Notes: generated by a model from the letters alone, not told the origin. A stretch of DNA of 64,000 bases from Paenibacillus sp. PvR098 (GCF_017833255.1 NZ_JAFIBU010000001.1:868001-932000); one strand, 5' to 3'. Positions 8,358 to 17,175 are shown, counted from the stretch's first letter. Made by a program: numbers and translations.

Positions 8358-8504
8358 CTACTGAGGGTTCGTTTCTTTGGGAATCTCATTCAGACTCGGA
8401 GGGTGAAGGGCCGCTTTATCGGGCTCAACGATCGTACCCTCTTGCGTAAACTTATTATCCCTAAAATTCGGGTTGATTTTATTATCGGCTCTACCGTTAG
8501 TCAT
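8358..8504 (-). CDS. Small hydrophilic hypothetical protein, 48 residues
   Basis: A frame from ATG at 8504 encodes a 48-residue, Asn/Lys/Pro-rich, charged protein beginning MTNGRADNKI and ending in a Pro-rich tail (HPPSLNEIPKETNPQ). There is no hydrophobic segment and no Cys. Its composition is unlike a shadow frame, and a strong terminator follows 24 bases after the stop. The ribosome binding site is modest (GGGAG about 13 bases upstream). I do not recognise the family; the composition recalls small disordered proteins common in spore formers, which is only an impression. Confidence 0.5.
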   Translation of the reverse strand: MTNGRADNKINPNFRDNKFTQEGTIVEPDKAALHPPSLNEIPKETNPQ

Positions 8505-8689
8505 ATTACAGAATCAACTCCCATTGTGGTTAATTTGCCACAATTAACCTTTTATAAACATATTTTGGTATTTGTCATAAAAGTTTAACATACTATTCGA
8601 CATATATTAACATTTTTTACGCTGAAAACGTATTATAATACCTTATAGAACAAAATTTTCTAAAAAATAGAGGAAGTGATAGGATACAG

Positions 8690-8860
8690 ATGAAAGAAGC
8701 TGAATTAAAACGTCGCTTGGAACGAATGCAGCATCAGCTTTACCAACTGGTGGAGAAAACAGGAAGCTTTGTAGATCCCAAGGTGGTTGAGCTAAGTCAA
8801 CAGATCGATAGCCTTGTCCTATCCATTCAACGATTACGCATGAAGGACAAGCTTCAGTAG
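8690..8860 (+). CDS. Spo0E-like aspartyl-phosphate phosphatase
   Basis: 56-residue protein of the Spo0E family, which dephosphorylates Spo0A~P and delays sporulation. The family core is visible: a first helix (ELKRRLERMQHQLYQLVEK), a turn (GSFVDPKVV) and the signature LSQQIDSLV in the position of the SQELD motif, then the end of the second helix. The size fits the short Spo0E-like members. AGAGGAAG lies 13 bases before the ATG and a terminator follows directly. It stands alone, which is usual for the family. Confidence 0.85.
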   Translation: MKEAELKRRLERMQHQLYQLVEKTGSFVDPKVVELSQQIDSLVLSIQRLRMKDKLQ

Positions 8861-8861
8861 T

Positions 8862-8898
8862 GAGGCCATTGAATTCCATTTCAATGAGCCTCTTTTTT
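8862..8898 (+). terminator. Terminator of the Spo0E-like gene
   Basis: GAGGCCATTGAA / TTCAATGAGCCTC hairpin with one bulge, followed by six T, two bases after the stop codon. Confidence 0.8.
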
Positions 8899-9044
8899 AT
8901 GCTTTGACTTGATAAATGTTACATGATATGTTATATTAAAACCAAGGAAAATCAAGGGTTTAAGCAGCATATGAACTCTAGAACCCCTGCTTAATCTATT
9001 TTCTTGATGCACCACTCAACTGATAATTAAAGGAGCGATGCACC

Positions 9045-9230
9045 ATGAGTTATGATGCTAATCAACAACCGCAGGAGAAGAAGATTTCCGTTGAGCTGAC
9101 TCTGAATGAGGCTCTGGCGCTTACCGGTGTACGATTCCGGGATAATCATAAGCTCGAAGTCGATGTCATGCACAAAATCAAAAAGCAGCTTGAAGAGCAA
9201 ATCATCGACCGCCGCAGAAATTTACAGTAA
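9045..9230 (+). CDS. Small hypothetical protein, 61 residues
   Basis: Charged, helical-looking protein with a Gln-rich start, a middle segment ISVELTLNEALALTG and a Lys/Arg-rich end. There is no membrane segment. AAGGAG lies about 11 bases before the ATG and a clear terminator follows the stop, so it is very likely expressed. I do not recognise the family and propose no function. It stands as a single-gene unit between the Spo0E-like gene and the M20 amidohydrolase. Confidence 0.7.
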   Translation: MSYDANQQPQEKKISVELTLNEALALTGVRFRDNHKLEVDVMHKIKKQLEEQIIDRRRNLQ

Positions 9231-9256
9231 ATTACACTTAAAATGTAAACGTTAAC

Positions 9257-9294
9257 AAGATCCTTATGCAATCCATTGCGTCGGGATCTTTTTG
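9257..9294 (+). terminator. Terminator of the 61-residue protein gene
   Basis: AAGATCC / GGGATCTT hairpin followed by TTTTG, 26 bases after the stop codon. Confidence 0.75.
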
Positions 9295-9359
9295 TTTTGT
9301 CCCCCTCTTCGTTTATAATAAATACACAATAAAGAACCCCTAAAAGGAGCGCATTGTTC

Positions 9360-10535
9360 ATGAAGCAGCAGATCGCTTCGGTCATCGATCGGTATAGCGA
9401 ATCGTTTACAAACCTATCGAAATATATCGGAGAGCATCCGGAGCTCGGGCACGAAGAATGGGAAGCCTCGTCCAGACTCATGGATGCGCTCCGTCAGCAC
9501 GGCTTTGAGGTGCAATCTCCGGTGCTGGAGCTACCTACGGCCTTTATCGGCACCTATGTATCCTCCAAGCCAGGACCCACTATCGCATTTCTGTGCGAAT
9601 ATGATGCGCTGCCGGAGCTCGGACACGCCTGCGGGCATCACTTGATTGGCGTGATGGGACTGGCCGCCGCTGTAGGCCTGAAAGCCGTGATCGACGAAAT
9701 CGGCGGTACCATCCGAGTATACGGCACGCCAGCGGAAGAAACGAAAGGCGCGAAGGTCCTCATGGCGGAGGCAGGGATGTTCGACGATGTCGACATCGCC
9801 CTGATGGCTCACCCCTATCATTCGTACGAACAATCCGGAACTTCTCTTGCCATGGATGCGATTCAATTTGAATATCATGGGAAGTCCGCACACGCAGCGG
9901 CAAGCCCTTATGAAGGCGTTAACGCGCTTGATGCCGTGCTGCTGTTGTTTCATTCGATCGCTGCTCTGCGGCAGCAGTTGCGGAGTCATGTTCGTATTCA
10001 TGGTATTATCACCGAGGGAGGCAAGGCGCCCAATATTATTCCGGACTACGCTGCAGCGCAGTTTTACATCCGGTCCGCAAACCGACCATACACCGACGAA
10101 GTCGTGCAAAAGGTACTGCACTGCGCGGAAGGCGCTGCGCTGCAAACTGGTTGTACGATGAACTGGTCCAATTACGAGTTTTCATACGATGAGCTCATCA
10201 CGAATCGTGTATTGTCCGACATTTTTACGCATAATTTAACGTCCATGGGAATAACCAAAGATTCGATAGAGAGCGGCAAGGATCACGGTTCACTCGACTT
10301 GGGCAACGTATCGCGCCATTGTCCGACTATCCATCCTTACGTGAAGGTCGTCGATGAACGCCGCTTGCTGCATACGAAAGAATTTCGCGATCTGGCGATG
10401 CTCCCCCGCGCCTTCGAAGGTATGCTGCTGGCAGCTAAGGTGCTGGCGTTTACAGCATATGATGTAATTACCAGCCCCGAGGTGCTCCATGTAATCCGCG
10501 AGGAATTCGAGCGCAGCATACACAGCAGTCATTGA
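9360..10535 (+). CDS. M20 family amidohydrolase (ACY1L2/AbgB-like)
   Basis: Cytoplasmic metallo-amidohydrolase of 391 residues that cleaves N-acyl or peptide bonds of small substrates. Metal-site motifs are present: CEYDALPELGHACGHH near residue 80 and GTPAEETKGAK near residue 125. The dimerisation domain follows (HGKSAHAAASPYEGVNALDA), then the C-terminal part with DHGSLDLGNVS. The sequence resembles the peptidase M20 domain-containing protein 2 / aminobenzoyl-glutamate hydrolase branch more than carboxypeptidase G2. The ATG at 9360 has AAGGAG ten bases upstream; the TTG at 9354 would be too close to it. The natural substrate is unknown. Confidence 0.88.
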   Translation: MKQQIASVIDRYSESFTNLSKYIGEHPELGHEEWEASSRLMDALRQHGFEVQSPVLELPTAFIGTYVSSKPGPTIAFLCEYDALPELGHACGHHLIGVMGLAAAVGLKAVIDEIGGTIRVYGTPAEETKGAKVLMAEAGMFDDVDIALMAHPYHSYEQSGTSLAMDAIQFEYHGKSAHAAASPYEGVNALDAVLLLFHSIAALRQQLRSHVRIHGIITEGGKAPNIIPDYAAAQFYIRSANRPYTDEVVQKVLHCAEGAALQTGCTMNWSNYEFSYDELITNRVLSDIFTHNLTSMGITKDSIESGKDHGSLDLGNVSRHCPTIHPYVKVVDERRLLHTKEFRDLAMLPRAFEGMLLAAKVLAFTAYDVITSPEVLHVIREEFERSIHSSH

Positions 10536-10556
10536 GGCACTGACTTTCCCGACATG

Positions 10557-10607
10557 AAATAAGAGTCAGATCGAGCAAAAGCACTTTGCTCGATCTGACT
10601 CTTATTT
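10557..10607. terminator. Strong bidirectional terminator
   Basis: A perfect 23-base inverted repeat, from AAATAAGAGTCAG to CTGACTCTTATTT, with a five-base loop, between the convergent M20 gene and the amino-acid ABC operon. Confidence 0.85.
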
Positions 10608-10621
10608 GTTCTTTCCTGAAA

Positions 10622-11344
10622 TCATAACACTTTACCTAGAAATTCCTTTGTCCTTGGATGTTGAGGGTTCGTGAATACGTCTACTGGCTTGCCTTGCTCG
10701 ACGATTTTGCCCCCGTCCATGAAGATCAGCCGGGTGCCGACCTCACGTGCAAAACCCATTTCGTGGGTGACGACAACCATCGTCATCCCTTCCGCGGCCA
10801 GCTCTTTCATGACATCCAGCACTTCTCCCACCATCTCCGGATCTAGTGCAGACGTAGGCTCGTCAAAAAGCATGACCTTAGGGGACATGGCCAGCGCTCT
10901 GGCGATAGCGATGCGCTGCTTTTGCCCGCCGGACAGCTGTCCCGGATAGCTCCCCGCTTTATCGACCAAGCCGATCCGCCTTAGCAGTTCGCGGGCAACG
11001 TTGTTCACATCATCGTCACTCAGCTTTCTCAGCTTACGTGGAGCTAATGTAATATTGTCCTGCACCGTCATGTGCGGAAACAGATTAAACTGCTGGAACA
11101 CCATCCCCATCCGCTGACGCAGCAAATTGATATCATGCTTTCCGCGAATGAGCGAAGTTCCTTCGAACTCGATATCTCCACCAGTTGGCTGTTCGAGCAA
11201 GTTCAAGCAGCGTAAGAAAGTGCTTTTGCCCGAACCGCTGGGACCGATGACAACGACGACCTCGCCTTGGGCAATGTCGATATCGATACCGTTCAACACT
11301 TGATGATTACCGAACGCTTTCTGTAAACCGGATACCTTAATCAG
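10622..11344 (-). CDS. Polar amino acid ABC transporter ATPase, probable CTG start
   Basis: Energises uptake of a polar amino acid (GlnQ/HisP/TcyC type). Walker [11 protein letters not shown]-loop [11 protein letters not shown], signature LSGGQKQR, Walker [15 protein letters not shown] and H-loop VTHEMGFA are all intact. The first ATG/GTG/TTG gives a 225-residue protein lacking the first strand of the fold. Reading upstream in frame adds [16 protein letters not shown], exactly what the family has, if CTG at 11344 is the start (240 residues, the usual length). AGGAGG lies ten bases before that CTG, and an in-frame stop lies a few codons further up. The gene overlaps the end of the permease gene by 8 bases, which suggests translational coupling. 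Confidence 0.88.
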   Translation of the reverse strand: MIKVSGLQKAFGNHQVLNGIDIDIAQGEVVVVIGPSGSGKSTFLRCLNLLEQPTGGDIEFEGTSLIRGKHDINLLRQRMGMVFQQFNLFPHMTVQDNITLAPRKLRKLSDDDVNNVARELLRRIGLVDKAGSYPGQLSGGQKQRIAIARALAMSPKVMLFDEPTSALDPEMVGEVLDVMKELAAEGMTMVVVTHEMGFAREVGTRLIFMDGGKIVEQGKPVDVFTNPQHPRTKEFLGKVL

Positions 11345-12017
11345 AAGTCCTCAGCCTCCTCTCGGCCAATCCTAGCAACTTGGACAACGTGAACGTCATG
11401 ATAAAGTAGATAAGGGAAACCACGATTAACGGCTCGAACGGTTGGAACGTATTGCCTTTCACCGTGTCAGCACTGTACATCAATTCAGCAACCCCAATAA
11501 CCGAGACGATCGAGGAATCTTTAATGATCGTAATAAATTCATTGCCCAGTGCCGGCAGCACGTTGCGGAACGCTTGCGGCAGTATGATATGCCGCATCGC
11601 CATGCCATGCGGCATCCCAAGCGAACGGGCCGCCTCCATTTGACCTCTGTCGATCGCCTGAATGCCGGCACGAAACGTTTCCGCCACATAAGCGGCACTA
11701 TTAAACGATAGAGCTAGGATACATGCCGCCACATCAGGAAAAGCAGAGCCAAGCCAAGGAATCTCAGGAAAATTGATACCCAGCTGGGGCAACCCATAAT
11801 AAAATAATAACAGTTGAACCAGCAGCGGTGTTCCCCGAATAAATTCAATATAGGATCCGGCAAACACACGCAGCGGCGCGATGCGCGACATGCGCATAAG
11901 CGCAAGGCAAATACCGAAAATAACCCCGAAAATGACGGTAAAGAAGGATAAGATCAACGTCAACTTGGCGCCATCGATGAAAAACATATAGTACTTAGGC
12001 AAAAATGAAAAATCCAT
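11337..12017 (-). CDS. Polar amino acid ABC transporter permease
   Basis: 226-residue inner-membrane permease of the HisM/GlnP/ArtQ type with about five hydrophobic segments. The conserved EAA-type loop [24 protein letters not shown] lies near residue 135, and the segment [15 protein letters not shown] near residue 58 is diagnostic of the polar amino acid branch. The ATG has AAGGAGGGG upstream. It sits between the binding-protein gene and the ATPase gene; a hairpin separates it from the former. With its 3' end overlapping the ATPase start, the two are surely co-expressed. Confidence 0.93.
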   Translation of the reverse strand: MDFSFLPKYYMFFIDGAKLTLILSFFTVIFGVIFGICLALMRMSRIAPLRVFAGSYIEFIRGTPLLVQLLLFYYGLPQLGINFPEIPWLGSAFPDVAACILALSFNSAAYVAETFRAGIQAIDRGQMEAARSLGMPHGMAMRHIILPQAFRNVLPALGNEFITIIKDSSIVSVIGVAELMYSADTVKGNTFQPFEPLIVVSLIYFIMTFTLSKLLGLAERRLRTSD

Positions 12018-12061
12018 CCGTTCCCCTCCTTATTTATGAGATGAAAAGCTGATAACCAAAC

Positions 12062-12094
12062 AAAAACCCGCCGGATAGCTCCGTTCAGGTTTTT
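12062..12094 (-). terminator. Intra-operon terminator after the binding-protein gene
   Basis: AAAAACC / GGTTTTT hairpin lying between the binding-protein gene and the permease gene. Such a partial terminator commonly keeps the binding protein in excess over the membrane parts. Confidence 0.6.
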
Positions 12095-12122
12095 GGTCGA
12101 CTATTCTGCATCAGGGCTTTGA

Positions 12123-12980
12123 TTATTGCTCTTCCACTAATTCGTTCGCTTCGGTAACAAATTTATCAATGGATTTATCGTTGATGAGCTTGTCCAGCGT
12201 CTTATTCATCGCTTCAACCAGATCAGGATTGCCTTTCTTTAGAGCAATGGCCGAGCCGCTGTCTTCCGTAGCCAATTGAATATCCGCAATCACAAGGTCT
12301 TTGTTCTTCGAGAGATAGGCCTCAGCCACCGGAAGCTCGACGACAAGAGCATCGACCTTTTTATTTTTCAATTCCAGCATCAAATCGGAAATTTTGCCCA
12401 GCGGCTTCACTTCAGAGCCGGGCATTTGCTCCTTCACGATTTTCTCCTGAGTTGCGCCTTTCTGAGCTCCCACCTTCAACCCTTGCAAGGAATCAACCGT
12501 GGTGAATTTGTCTTTATCTTCTGCACGAATGACAACCTTCTGAACAGCCGTATAATAAATATTGGTAAAATCAACAGCTTTCATACGCTCAGGTGTCGGC
12601 GTCATCCCGGAAATCACAAAATCAACGTTACCTGCTTCAAGTGCTGCCAGCAAACCTTCGAACCTCATGTCTTTCATCTCAAGCTCTACACCGAGATCCT
12701 TCGCAATCGCTTTGGCGATTTCGATGTCGAACCCGACGATTTCATCTTTTTTATTAATTTCTTTATGAAATTCATATGGAGGGTAGTCCGCGCTGGTTCC
12801 CATTACGATTTTGCCGGCTTTTTTAATTTTCTCCAGCTTCGTTTCGTTTTGCTGGGCAGTCGCTGATGTGTTGTCTCCTCCACCAGTTTGCTCTGTTGTC
12901 GCCGCAGGCTTGGTTCCGCAAGCGGAAATGATCAGAATCAAGCTCATCAGCATGAGTACAATTGCCTTATTTTTAATCAT
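12123..12980 (-). CDS. Amino acid ABC transporter substrate-binding lipoprotein
   Basis: 285-residue extracellular lipoprotein. The signal peptide ends in the lipobox ISAC with Cys at about residue 21, followed by a Thr/Gly/Gln-rich linker and a type 3 solute-binding fold (GKIVMGTSADYPPYEFH near 57, GFDIEIAKAIAKDLG near 84, then DFVISGMTPTPERMKAVDFT near 115). These are typical of family 3 amino acid-binding proteins such as ArtP/GlnH. Ligand specificity cannot be read off; arginine/lysine- or cystine-type uptake are both possible. A consensus SigA promoter lies upstream, and the permease and ATPase follow. Confidence 0.92.
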   Translation of the reverse strand: MIKNKAIVLMLMSLILIISACGTKPAATTEQTGGGDNTSATAQQNETKLEKIKKAGKIVMGTSADYPPYEFHKEINKKDEIVGFDIEIAKAIAKDLGVELEMKDMRFEGLLAALEAGNVDFVISGMTPTPERMKAVDFTNIYYTAVQKVVIRAEDKDKFTTVDSLQGLKVGAQKGATQEKIVKEQMPGSEVKPLGKISDLMLELKNKKVDALVVELPVAEAYLSKNKDLVIADIQLATEDSGSAIALKKGNPDLVEAMNKTLDKLINDKSIDKFVTEANELVEEQ

Positions 12981-13011
12981 TGGTCAATTCTCCTTTCTAA
13001 GTAACTTCAAC

Positions 13012-13040
13012 ATTATATAATAGAGATACTAGTTTTACAA
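13012..13040 (-). promoter_or_regulatory. SigA promoter of the amino-acid ABC operon
   Basis: On the minus strand TTGTAA, a 17-base spacer and TATAAT lie about 32 bases upstream of the binding-protein start codon. Confidence 0.65.
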
Positions 13041-13123
13041 TACAAGCACATGTTATATTCACAAGCGTTTTATGGAATATCCACAATTATAATGGTATAT
13101 ATTAACATTTAATCTCACCATAG

Positions 13124-13162
13124 AAAAAGCGGCACCTCCCTGCTTACAAGGAAACACCGCTT
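13124..13162 (-). terminator. Terminator of the phosphatase gene
   Basis: AAGCGG / CCGCTT hairpin with an interrupted GC-rich stem and a T-run on the minus strand, directly after the phosphatase stop codon. Confidence 0.65.
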
Positions 13163-13166
13163 CATA

Positions 13167-13625
13167 TCATTCCTTATTCAAATCTTCAAGCTGAAAGAGC
13201 TCAGCAACAGATTTCTTTAGCTTTTCATGCACTACTACTTCCGGACGAATCTCTTGAATACGCGCTTCTGCATCGTCCACCGAGTCGCTGATTCCCAGCG
13301 CTAAAAGCGTACCGATCGCCACGCTGCCGGCTCTGCTGCGTCCGGCGGCGCAGTGAATCGCTACTTTTTTCCCCGCCTGGGCTTCCTTAACAACGGTGTC
13401 GATGGCTTGCTTAAGGAGCGCCTCCTGACCCTCTTGCTTATCCATAAGCGGCACATGTATCCTTGATACGCCTTCCTTGCCAAGCTCAACCTCAGGTGAC
13501 TCCGCGCGGAGATCCACAATGACCTCGCATTGCTCCTCGTCTATGAAAGCCTGAACATCCTGTGCTCCACCAATAAATATTTGCTTGTCCACCAGAGCTT
13601 GATACGATTTTTTTTGTTCCGCCAC
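13167..13625 (-). CDS. Dual-specificity-type protein phosphatase
   Basis: 152-residue cytoplasmic phosphatase with the Cys-based loop HCAAGRSRAG (HCx5R) near residue 93. The acid-bearing segment before it reads HVPLMDKQ. The compact size and the VDLRAESP motif resemble bacterial dual-specificity/atypical tyrosine phosphatases rather than low-molecular-weight PTPs. The start is set at GTG 13625, eight bases after AGGAG; the GTG at 13634 overlaps that site. Substrates are unknown. It is a single-gene unit with its own terminator. Confidence 0.82.
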   Translation of the reverse strand: MAEQKKSYQALVDKQIFIGGAQDVQAFIDEEQCEVIVDLRAESPEVELGKEGVSRIHVPLMDKQEGQEALLKQAIDTVVKEAQAGKKVAIHCAAGRSRAGSVAIGTLLALGISDSVDDAEARIQEIRPEVVVHEKLKKSVAELFQLEDLNKE

Positions 13626-13737
13626 GATCTTCACTCCTCTCTCCTATGGCAATGCCTATGAAAAGTTTATCAAATCATACACTGATGCACAATTGCTTTA
13701 TTCGCGGAGAACATACACTATCTTGAGGTGAACTTCA

Positions 13738-14520
13738 TTGTATGCATACAAAAAACGGTATAAAAGCAAAACATTCAGGGGAAAGCTGCGTGTATGTAAC
13801 GAGTTAGCTGCAAGTAAAAGGCTGAGACATCTCGTTCCCCACACCGTCTCTTTGACGAAAAGAAACCTGAAACGGATGACCGGTAAATACAAGGCTTTAT
13901 ATGTCAAGCCGAACATCGGTTCCATGGGGATCGACGTCTGCAAGCTGGAATGTTCCAAGAAAGGCTACGAGCTGCTCTCGACCGGTAAACGCAGACAAAT
14001 TCGCAAGCGTTTCAAAATTCTATCCACGGTTTACAAACACATCAAGGCCAAGCATAAGCAAAGCATGATCATTCAAAAAGGCATTACATTGGATAAGGTA
14101 AAAGGACGTCCTTATGATATCCGGGCGATGGTTCAACGCAAACCCCGCGGTTCATGGACGTGCACCGGTTTTTTGGTGAAAGTCGGAAGGAGGAACAAAA
14201 TCGTAACGAATTATTACCAAGGCGGAGAAATATACACCATTGAAAAATTACTCAGAACCAAAGGCTTATCTCCGTCCAAACATCGCCCCCGGATCCAATC
14301 GTTATCCCAAACCGCTGTTAGGATCGCCCGCAGATTAAACAACAAATGTTCAGCCATGCATGAAATAGGTGTTGATTTTGCTTATGATACGAAGCAGCGC
14401 TTATGGATTCTTGAGGTGAATTCCAATCACCCGCAATTTTATCCGCTGAAAAAACTGGATCGTTTCGCCTATAACCAAATGGCCTCTTATGCTAGAAGCT
14501 ACGGAAGGCGCGACGATTAA
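13738..14520 (+). CDS. YheC/YheD family ATP-grasp protein (spore coat associated)
   Basis: 260-residue basic protein of the YheC/YheD family, which is found in spore formers and associates with the endospore coat. The ATP-grasp-like pattern is visible: the KPNIGSMGIDV loop near residue 57, YDIRAMVQRK near 122 and a C-terminal metal/ATP motif ILEVNSNHP near 232. TTG at 13738 follows GAGGTG by seven bases. Compared with typical 350-450-residue members this one lacks the N-terminal domain and is a short form. The biochemical reaction is not known for the family. Confidence 0.83.
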   Translation: MYAYKKRYKSKTFRGKLRVCNELAASKRLRHLVPHTVSLTKRNLKRMTGKYKALYVKPNIGSMGIDVCKLECSKKGYELLSTGKRRQIRKRFKILSTVYKHIKAKHKQSMIIQKGITLDKVKGRPYDIRAMVQRKPRGSWTCTGFLVKVGRRNKIVTNYYQGGEIYTIEKLLRTKGLSPSKHRPRIQSLSQTAVRIARRLNNKCSAMHEIGVDFAYDTKQRLWILEVNSNHPQFYPLKKLDRFAYNQMASYARSYGRRDD

Positions 14521-14571
14521 GACCCGCAATATATGTCTAAGCTATAATTATCCTCCGATGACCAGAATGAA

Positions 14572-15408
14572 TCAAATGGTCCAATCGTTCCATTCGTTCT
14601 TGCGTTTGTCGATATGGAGCAGCCAGTCCCGCGTCTTGCGAATGACCTGCTCTTTGGCCTGCCCTCCAGTGAACGTGTGATCCGCTTGAAATATTACCTC
14701 TTTATCACACTGCCCCTGGCTGCGGAGCCAGAACAGCTTCTGATACAAAAAGCAGTAATCCACCGGGATCACATCGTCTGCTGTACCGTGGACTAAAAAT
14801 ACGTCACCGCTAAATTTACGCAGCTGTTCGAAAGGCTGATGTTTTGCAAGAGATTCAAAGAATACGGGCTTGAGCGAATAGCCAAGGTAATCGGTTGAAC
14901 CGAGCTGGACTGCTTCCTCATACGCTTTTTTGCCGGTAATGCCTACAATGTCGTTAAATGGGTACGCAACAGCTGACCATAGCACAAGCGTTTTGACCCT
15001 TTTGTCCCGGGCTGCGGTCAGTATTGAGACAGCCCCGCCCAAGCTGTGCCCGAGAAGAATGACCCTTTGAGGATCGACGCAATCGATATCAAGAGCGTAA
15101 TCAAGCACGGACCGAGTTTGATCGATCATCACGTCAAGTCCGCCGCTGCCGTAATCGCCCGTGCTTTCACCGCAGCCTCCATAGTCGTAACGGAGCACCA
15201 TATATCCATTACGTGCATACTCCCTTGCTGCAAGCACGAATAACCGGTCTACTCCGATCCTGCTCCCGACAAAGCCGTGGGCAATAATAATAATGGGGAA
15301 ACGCTCGTTTCCCTTTCGTATTTTATTCTCCCCATTCCCCGATTCGGGATAGTGAAGCGTTGCGGCCAGCTCCTGCTCTCCGCTTCGTATAGTAATGTGA
15401 TGTTCCAT
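14572..15408 (-). CDS. Alpha/beta hydrolase (cinnamoyl/feruloyl esterase-like)
   Basis: 278-residue cytoplasmic hydrolase. The oxyanion-hole segment IIAHGFVGSR lies near residue 42, the nucleophile elbow LGHSLGGA near 122, a VHGTADDVIP segment carrying the acid residue near 210 and the catalytic His in ADHTFTGG near 245. This arrangement matches the feruloyl esterase/dienelactone-like branch of the family. AGGATGAG precedes the ATG. The physiological ester is unknown. It is convergent with the YheC/D gene and stands alone. Confidence 0.82.
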   Translation of the reverse strand: MEHHITIRSGEQELAATLHYPESGNGENKIRKGNERFPIIIIAHGFVGSRIGVDRLFVLAAREYARNGYMVLRYDYGGCGESTGDYGSGGLDVMIDQTRSVLDYALDIDCVDPQRVILLGHSLGGAVSILTAARDKRVKTLVLWSAVAYPFNDIVGITGKKAYEEAVQLGSTDYLGYSLKPVFFESLAKHQPFEQLRKFSGDVFLVHGTADDVIPVDYCFLYQKLFWLRSQGQCDKEVIFQADHTFTGGQAKEQVIRKTRDWLLHIDKRKNEWNDWTI

Positions 15409-15514
15409 AGAAACTCATCCTATTCTCTGTTAAATTTATACTACATTATTCCGATGAAATTACTATGTTTTATACATATTATCACTGAGCTGATGTGCTG
15501 TCAAACGAAACGAA

Positions 15515-15541
15515 CCTCCACCCTGAGGGTGGAGGCTCTTT
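15515..15541. terminator. Terminator after zur
   Basis: Perfect nine-base inverted repeat CCTCCACCC / GGGTGGAGG with a three-base loop; T-rich tails follow in both directions. It lies 18 bases past the zur stop codon. Confidence 0.75.
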
Positions 15542-15558
15542 TCGTATATGAGCGATGA

Positions 15559-16017
15559 TTATTGCAGTTCCTTATCATCGGCGGGAGTGCACTCACCGCA
15601 GTAGCCTAAAATTTCAAACCGGTGGTTAAGTACTAGAAAATCAGACGGTACTCCGGCCATCTGCTTCATCGGACAAAATTCGAATGGAATCGTTCTCTCA
15701 CAGCTGACGCAAATCAGGTGATGATGGTGATGCGACTCGCATCTTGCTCGGAACTTCAATCCGTCATTCAAATAGATTTGCTCCAGAACTCCCATTTCGC
15801 TTAGCAATCGGAGATTGCGGTACACCGTATCAAAGCTCACTCCAGGATATTGCTGCCTCATATAATCGTAGACATCTTTCGGAGCCAAATAGCCTGTCGA
15901 ACTAGCGAATAAAGTGGCAAGGCTCTTGCGCTGGTCGGTAATACGCCAGCCTTTGGCGGACATCGCCTTCAGGATATCTTCTATTGTCGTTTGCGTCTCA
16001 TGCTCATGATTTGCCAT
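15559..16017 (-). CDS. zur: Fur-family zinc uptake regulator
   Basis: 152-residue DNA-binding repressor. The winged helix (residues 15-85) is followed by the metal-binding dimerisation part with ESHHHHHLICVSCERTIPFEFCP and a final CGECTP, giving the two CxxC pairs of the structural zinc site. The start is set at ATG 16017, preceded by GAGAGGTAG; a longer reading from 16074 adds residues without family support. Assignment as Zur rather than Fur or PerR rests on the 67-base gap to an upstream cobW-type zinc GTPase gene and a Zur-box-like site in front of that gene. Confidence 0.8.
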   Translation of the reverse strand: MANHEHETQTTIEDILKAMSAKGWRITDQRKSLATLFASSTGYLAPKDVYDYMRQQYPGVSFDTVYRNLRLLSEMGVLEQIYLNDGLKFRARCESHHHHHLICVSCERTIPFEFCPMKQMAGVPSDFLVLNHRFEILGYCGECTPADDKELQ

Positions 16018-16084
16018 AGCTACCTCTCCGTTTGTAACGATAGATACTATTAATAATGCCTGAATCCGTGTCACGAGTCAAGAA

Positions 16085-17083
16085 TCAACGGGTTTCGAGC
16101 GCAGCCAATAGATCAGACAGAGCTTCTTTGTCGAAATGCTCACCAATGAACACGGCAACACTTGCTACGTTCTCTTTCGGCGAAATTTTAATAAAGTCCA
16201 TCTCACGATATGCAAATTGAAAAAGGAAGGGGCTCGTCGTATCGGTGAAGCGAAGAATTCCTTTGGCCCGATAAATGTTATGCGGAAGCCTGCCGATGAG
16301 CTCCTCGAAGCGTTCGCTCTCAATCGGTCCGCGAAAATAATGAGTATATACCATGACATGCTCATGGCTGTGGTGATGGGCGCCCTCGTGTTCATGGCCG
16401 CATTCGTGATGGGTGTTCTCATGATCTCCCTCGCATCCACAGGCTTGGATTTGTAGATGGCGCTCCTTCCCCCCGCCTTCAAGCTGGTCGAGCATGGCAA
16501 GATCGATTTCGCAGCGAACGGTTGGGATTATCGGGGCCACCGGGTTCAGCTCTCGGATGATGGCTTCCGTGCGTACAAGCTCCGAAGGGGGAATCAGATC
16601 CGTTTTGTTCAATATGATTCTTGTTGCGCATCGGATTTGATCGGCCATGAGCCGGTATGTTTTTCCTGCGGGATTGATCGAACGCTCGGCGAGCTGGGCG
16701 GCGTCCACCACCGTAATGACCGACTTAAGCGCTACCTCCGTCAACAAGGAGGCATCCGTTACGCCGTCCAGCATCTCCATCGGATTGGCCGCCCCTGTGC
16801 TCTCCACGAAGACGACATCGGGTTCATGGTCCAGGATCAACTGTCTCAGCTCCATTCCCAAATCGCCGCGAATGGTACAGCAAATACAGCCGCCTAGCAT
16901 CTCCGTCATCGGCACCTCCTCATCCACCATCATGCCGTCGAGATTAATGTCTCCAAGCTCGTTCATGACGACCGCGGGCTTTTTTCCTTGCAGCTTATAA
17001 TAATCCAATGCGCGAGTAAGCAGCGTCGTCTTGCCGCTCCCGAGAAATCCGCTCAATATATGTACAGAAACAGGCTGCTTCAT
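16085..17083 (-). CDS. CobW/COG0523 family zinc-chaperone GTPase
   Basis: 332-residue cytoplasmic GTPase of the ZagA/YciC type, thought to deliver zinc under scarcity. Walker A GFLGSGKTT is at residues 12-20, the metal motif GCICCT near 66, the ESTGAANP segment near 94 and the G4 motif NKTD near 158. A His/Cys/Glu-rich linker (residues about 215-245, with many HH pairs) is typical of metal-binding members. The C-terminal CobW domain follows. It is first in an operon with zur, behind a SigA promoter and a Zur-box-like palindrome, which supports a role in zinc limitation. Confidence 0.87.
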   Translation of the reverse strand: MKQPVSVHILSGFLGSGKTTLLTRALDYYKLQGKKPAVVMNELGDINLDGMMVDEEVPMTEMLGGCICCTIRGDLGMELRQLILDHEPDVVFVESTGAANPMEMLDGVTDASLLTEVALKSVITVVDAAQLAERSINPAGKTYRLMADQIRCATRIILNKTDLIPPSELVRTEAIIRELNPVAPIIPTVRCEIDLAMLDQLEGGGKERHLQIQACGCEGDHENTHHECGHEHEGAHHHSHEHVMVYTHYFRGPIESERFEELIGRLPHNIYRAKGILRFTDTTSPFLFQFAYREMDFIKISPKENVASVAVFIGEHFDKEALSDLLAALETR

Positions 17084-17121
17084 CGTTCCTCACTCTGCTT
17101 TCGTCCATAGTTTCGTTTCAA

Positions 17122-17156
17122 GGGTACATTGTACCCCCGCTATCATGTGCTGTCAA
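17122..17156 (-). promoter_or_regulatory. SigA promoter of cobW-zur overlapped by a perfect palindrome
   Basis: Minus-strand TTGACA, a 17-base spacer and TACAAT form a consensus promoter. A perfect 15-base palindrome GGGTACA-T-TGTACCC (17122-17136) covers the -10 element and would block RNA polymerase if bound. It does not match the Zur box. Confidence 0.7.
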
Positions 17157-17175
17157 TTTCACCTATATTATTTAA

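Noticed and set aside
15700..15740. Repeated CAT/ATG triplets resembling a microsatellite
   Set aside because: These are the His codons of the zur metal site, not a repeat element.
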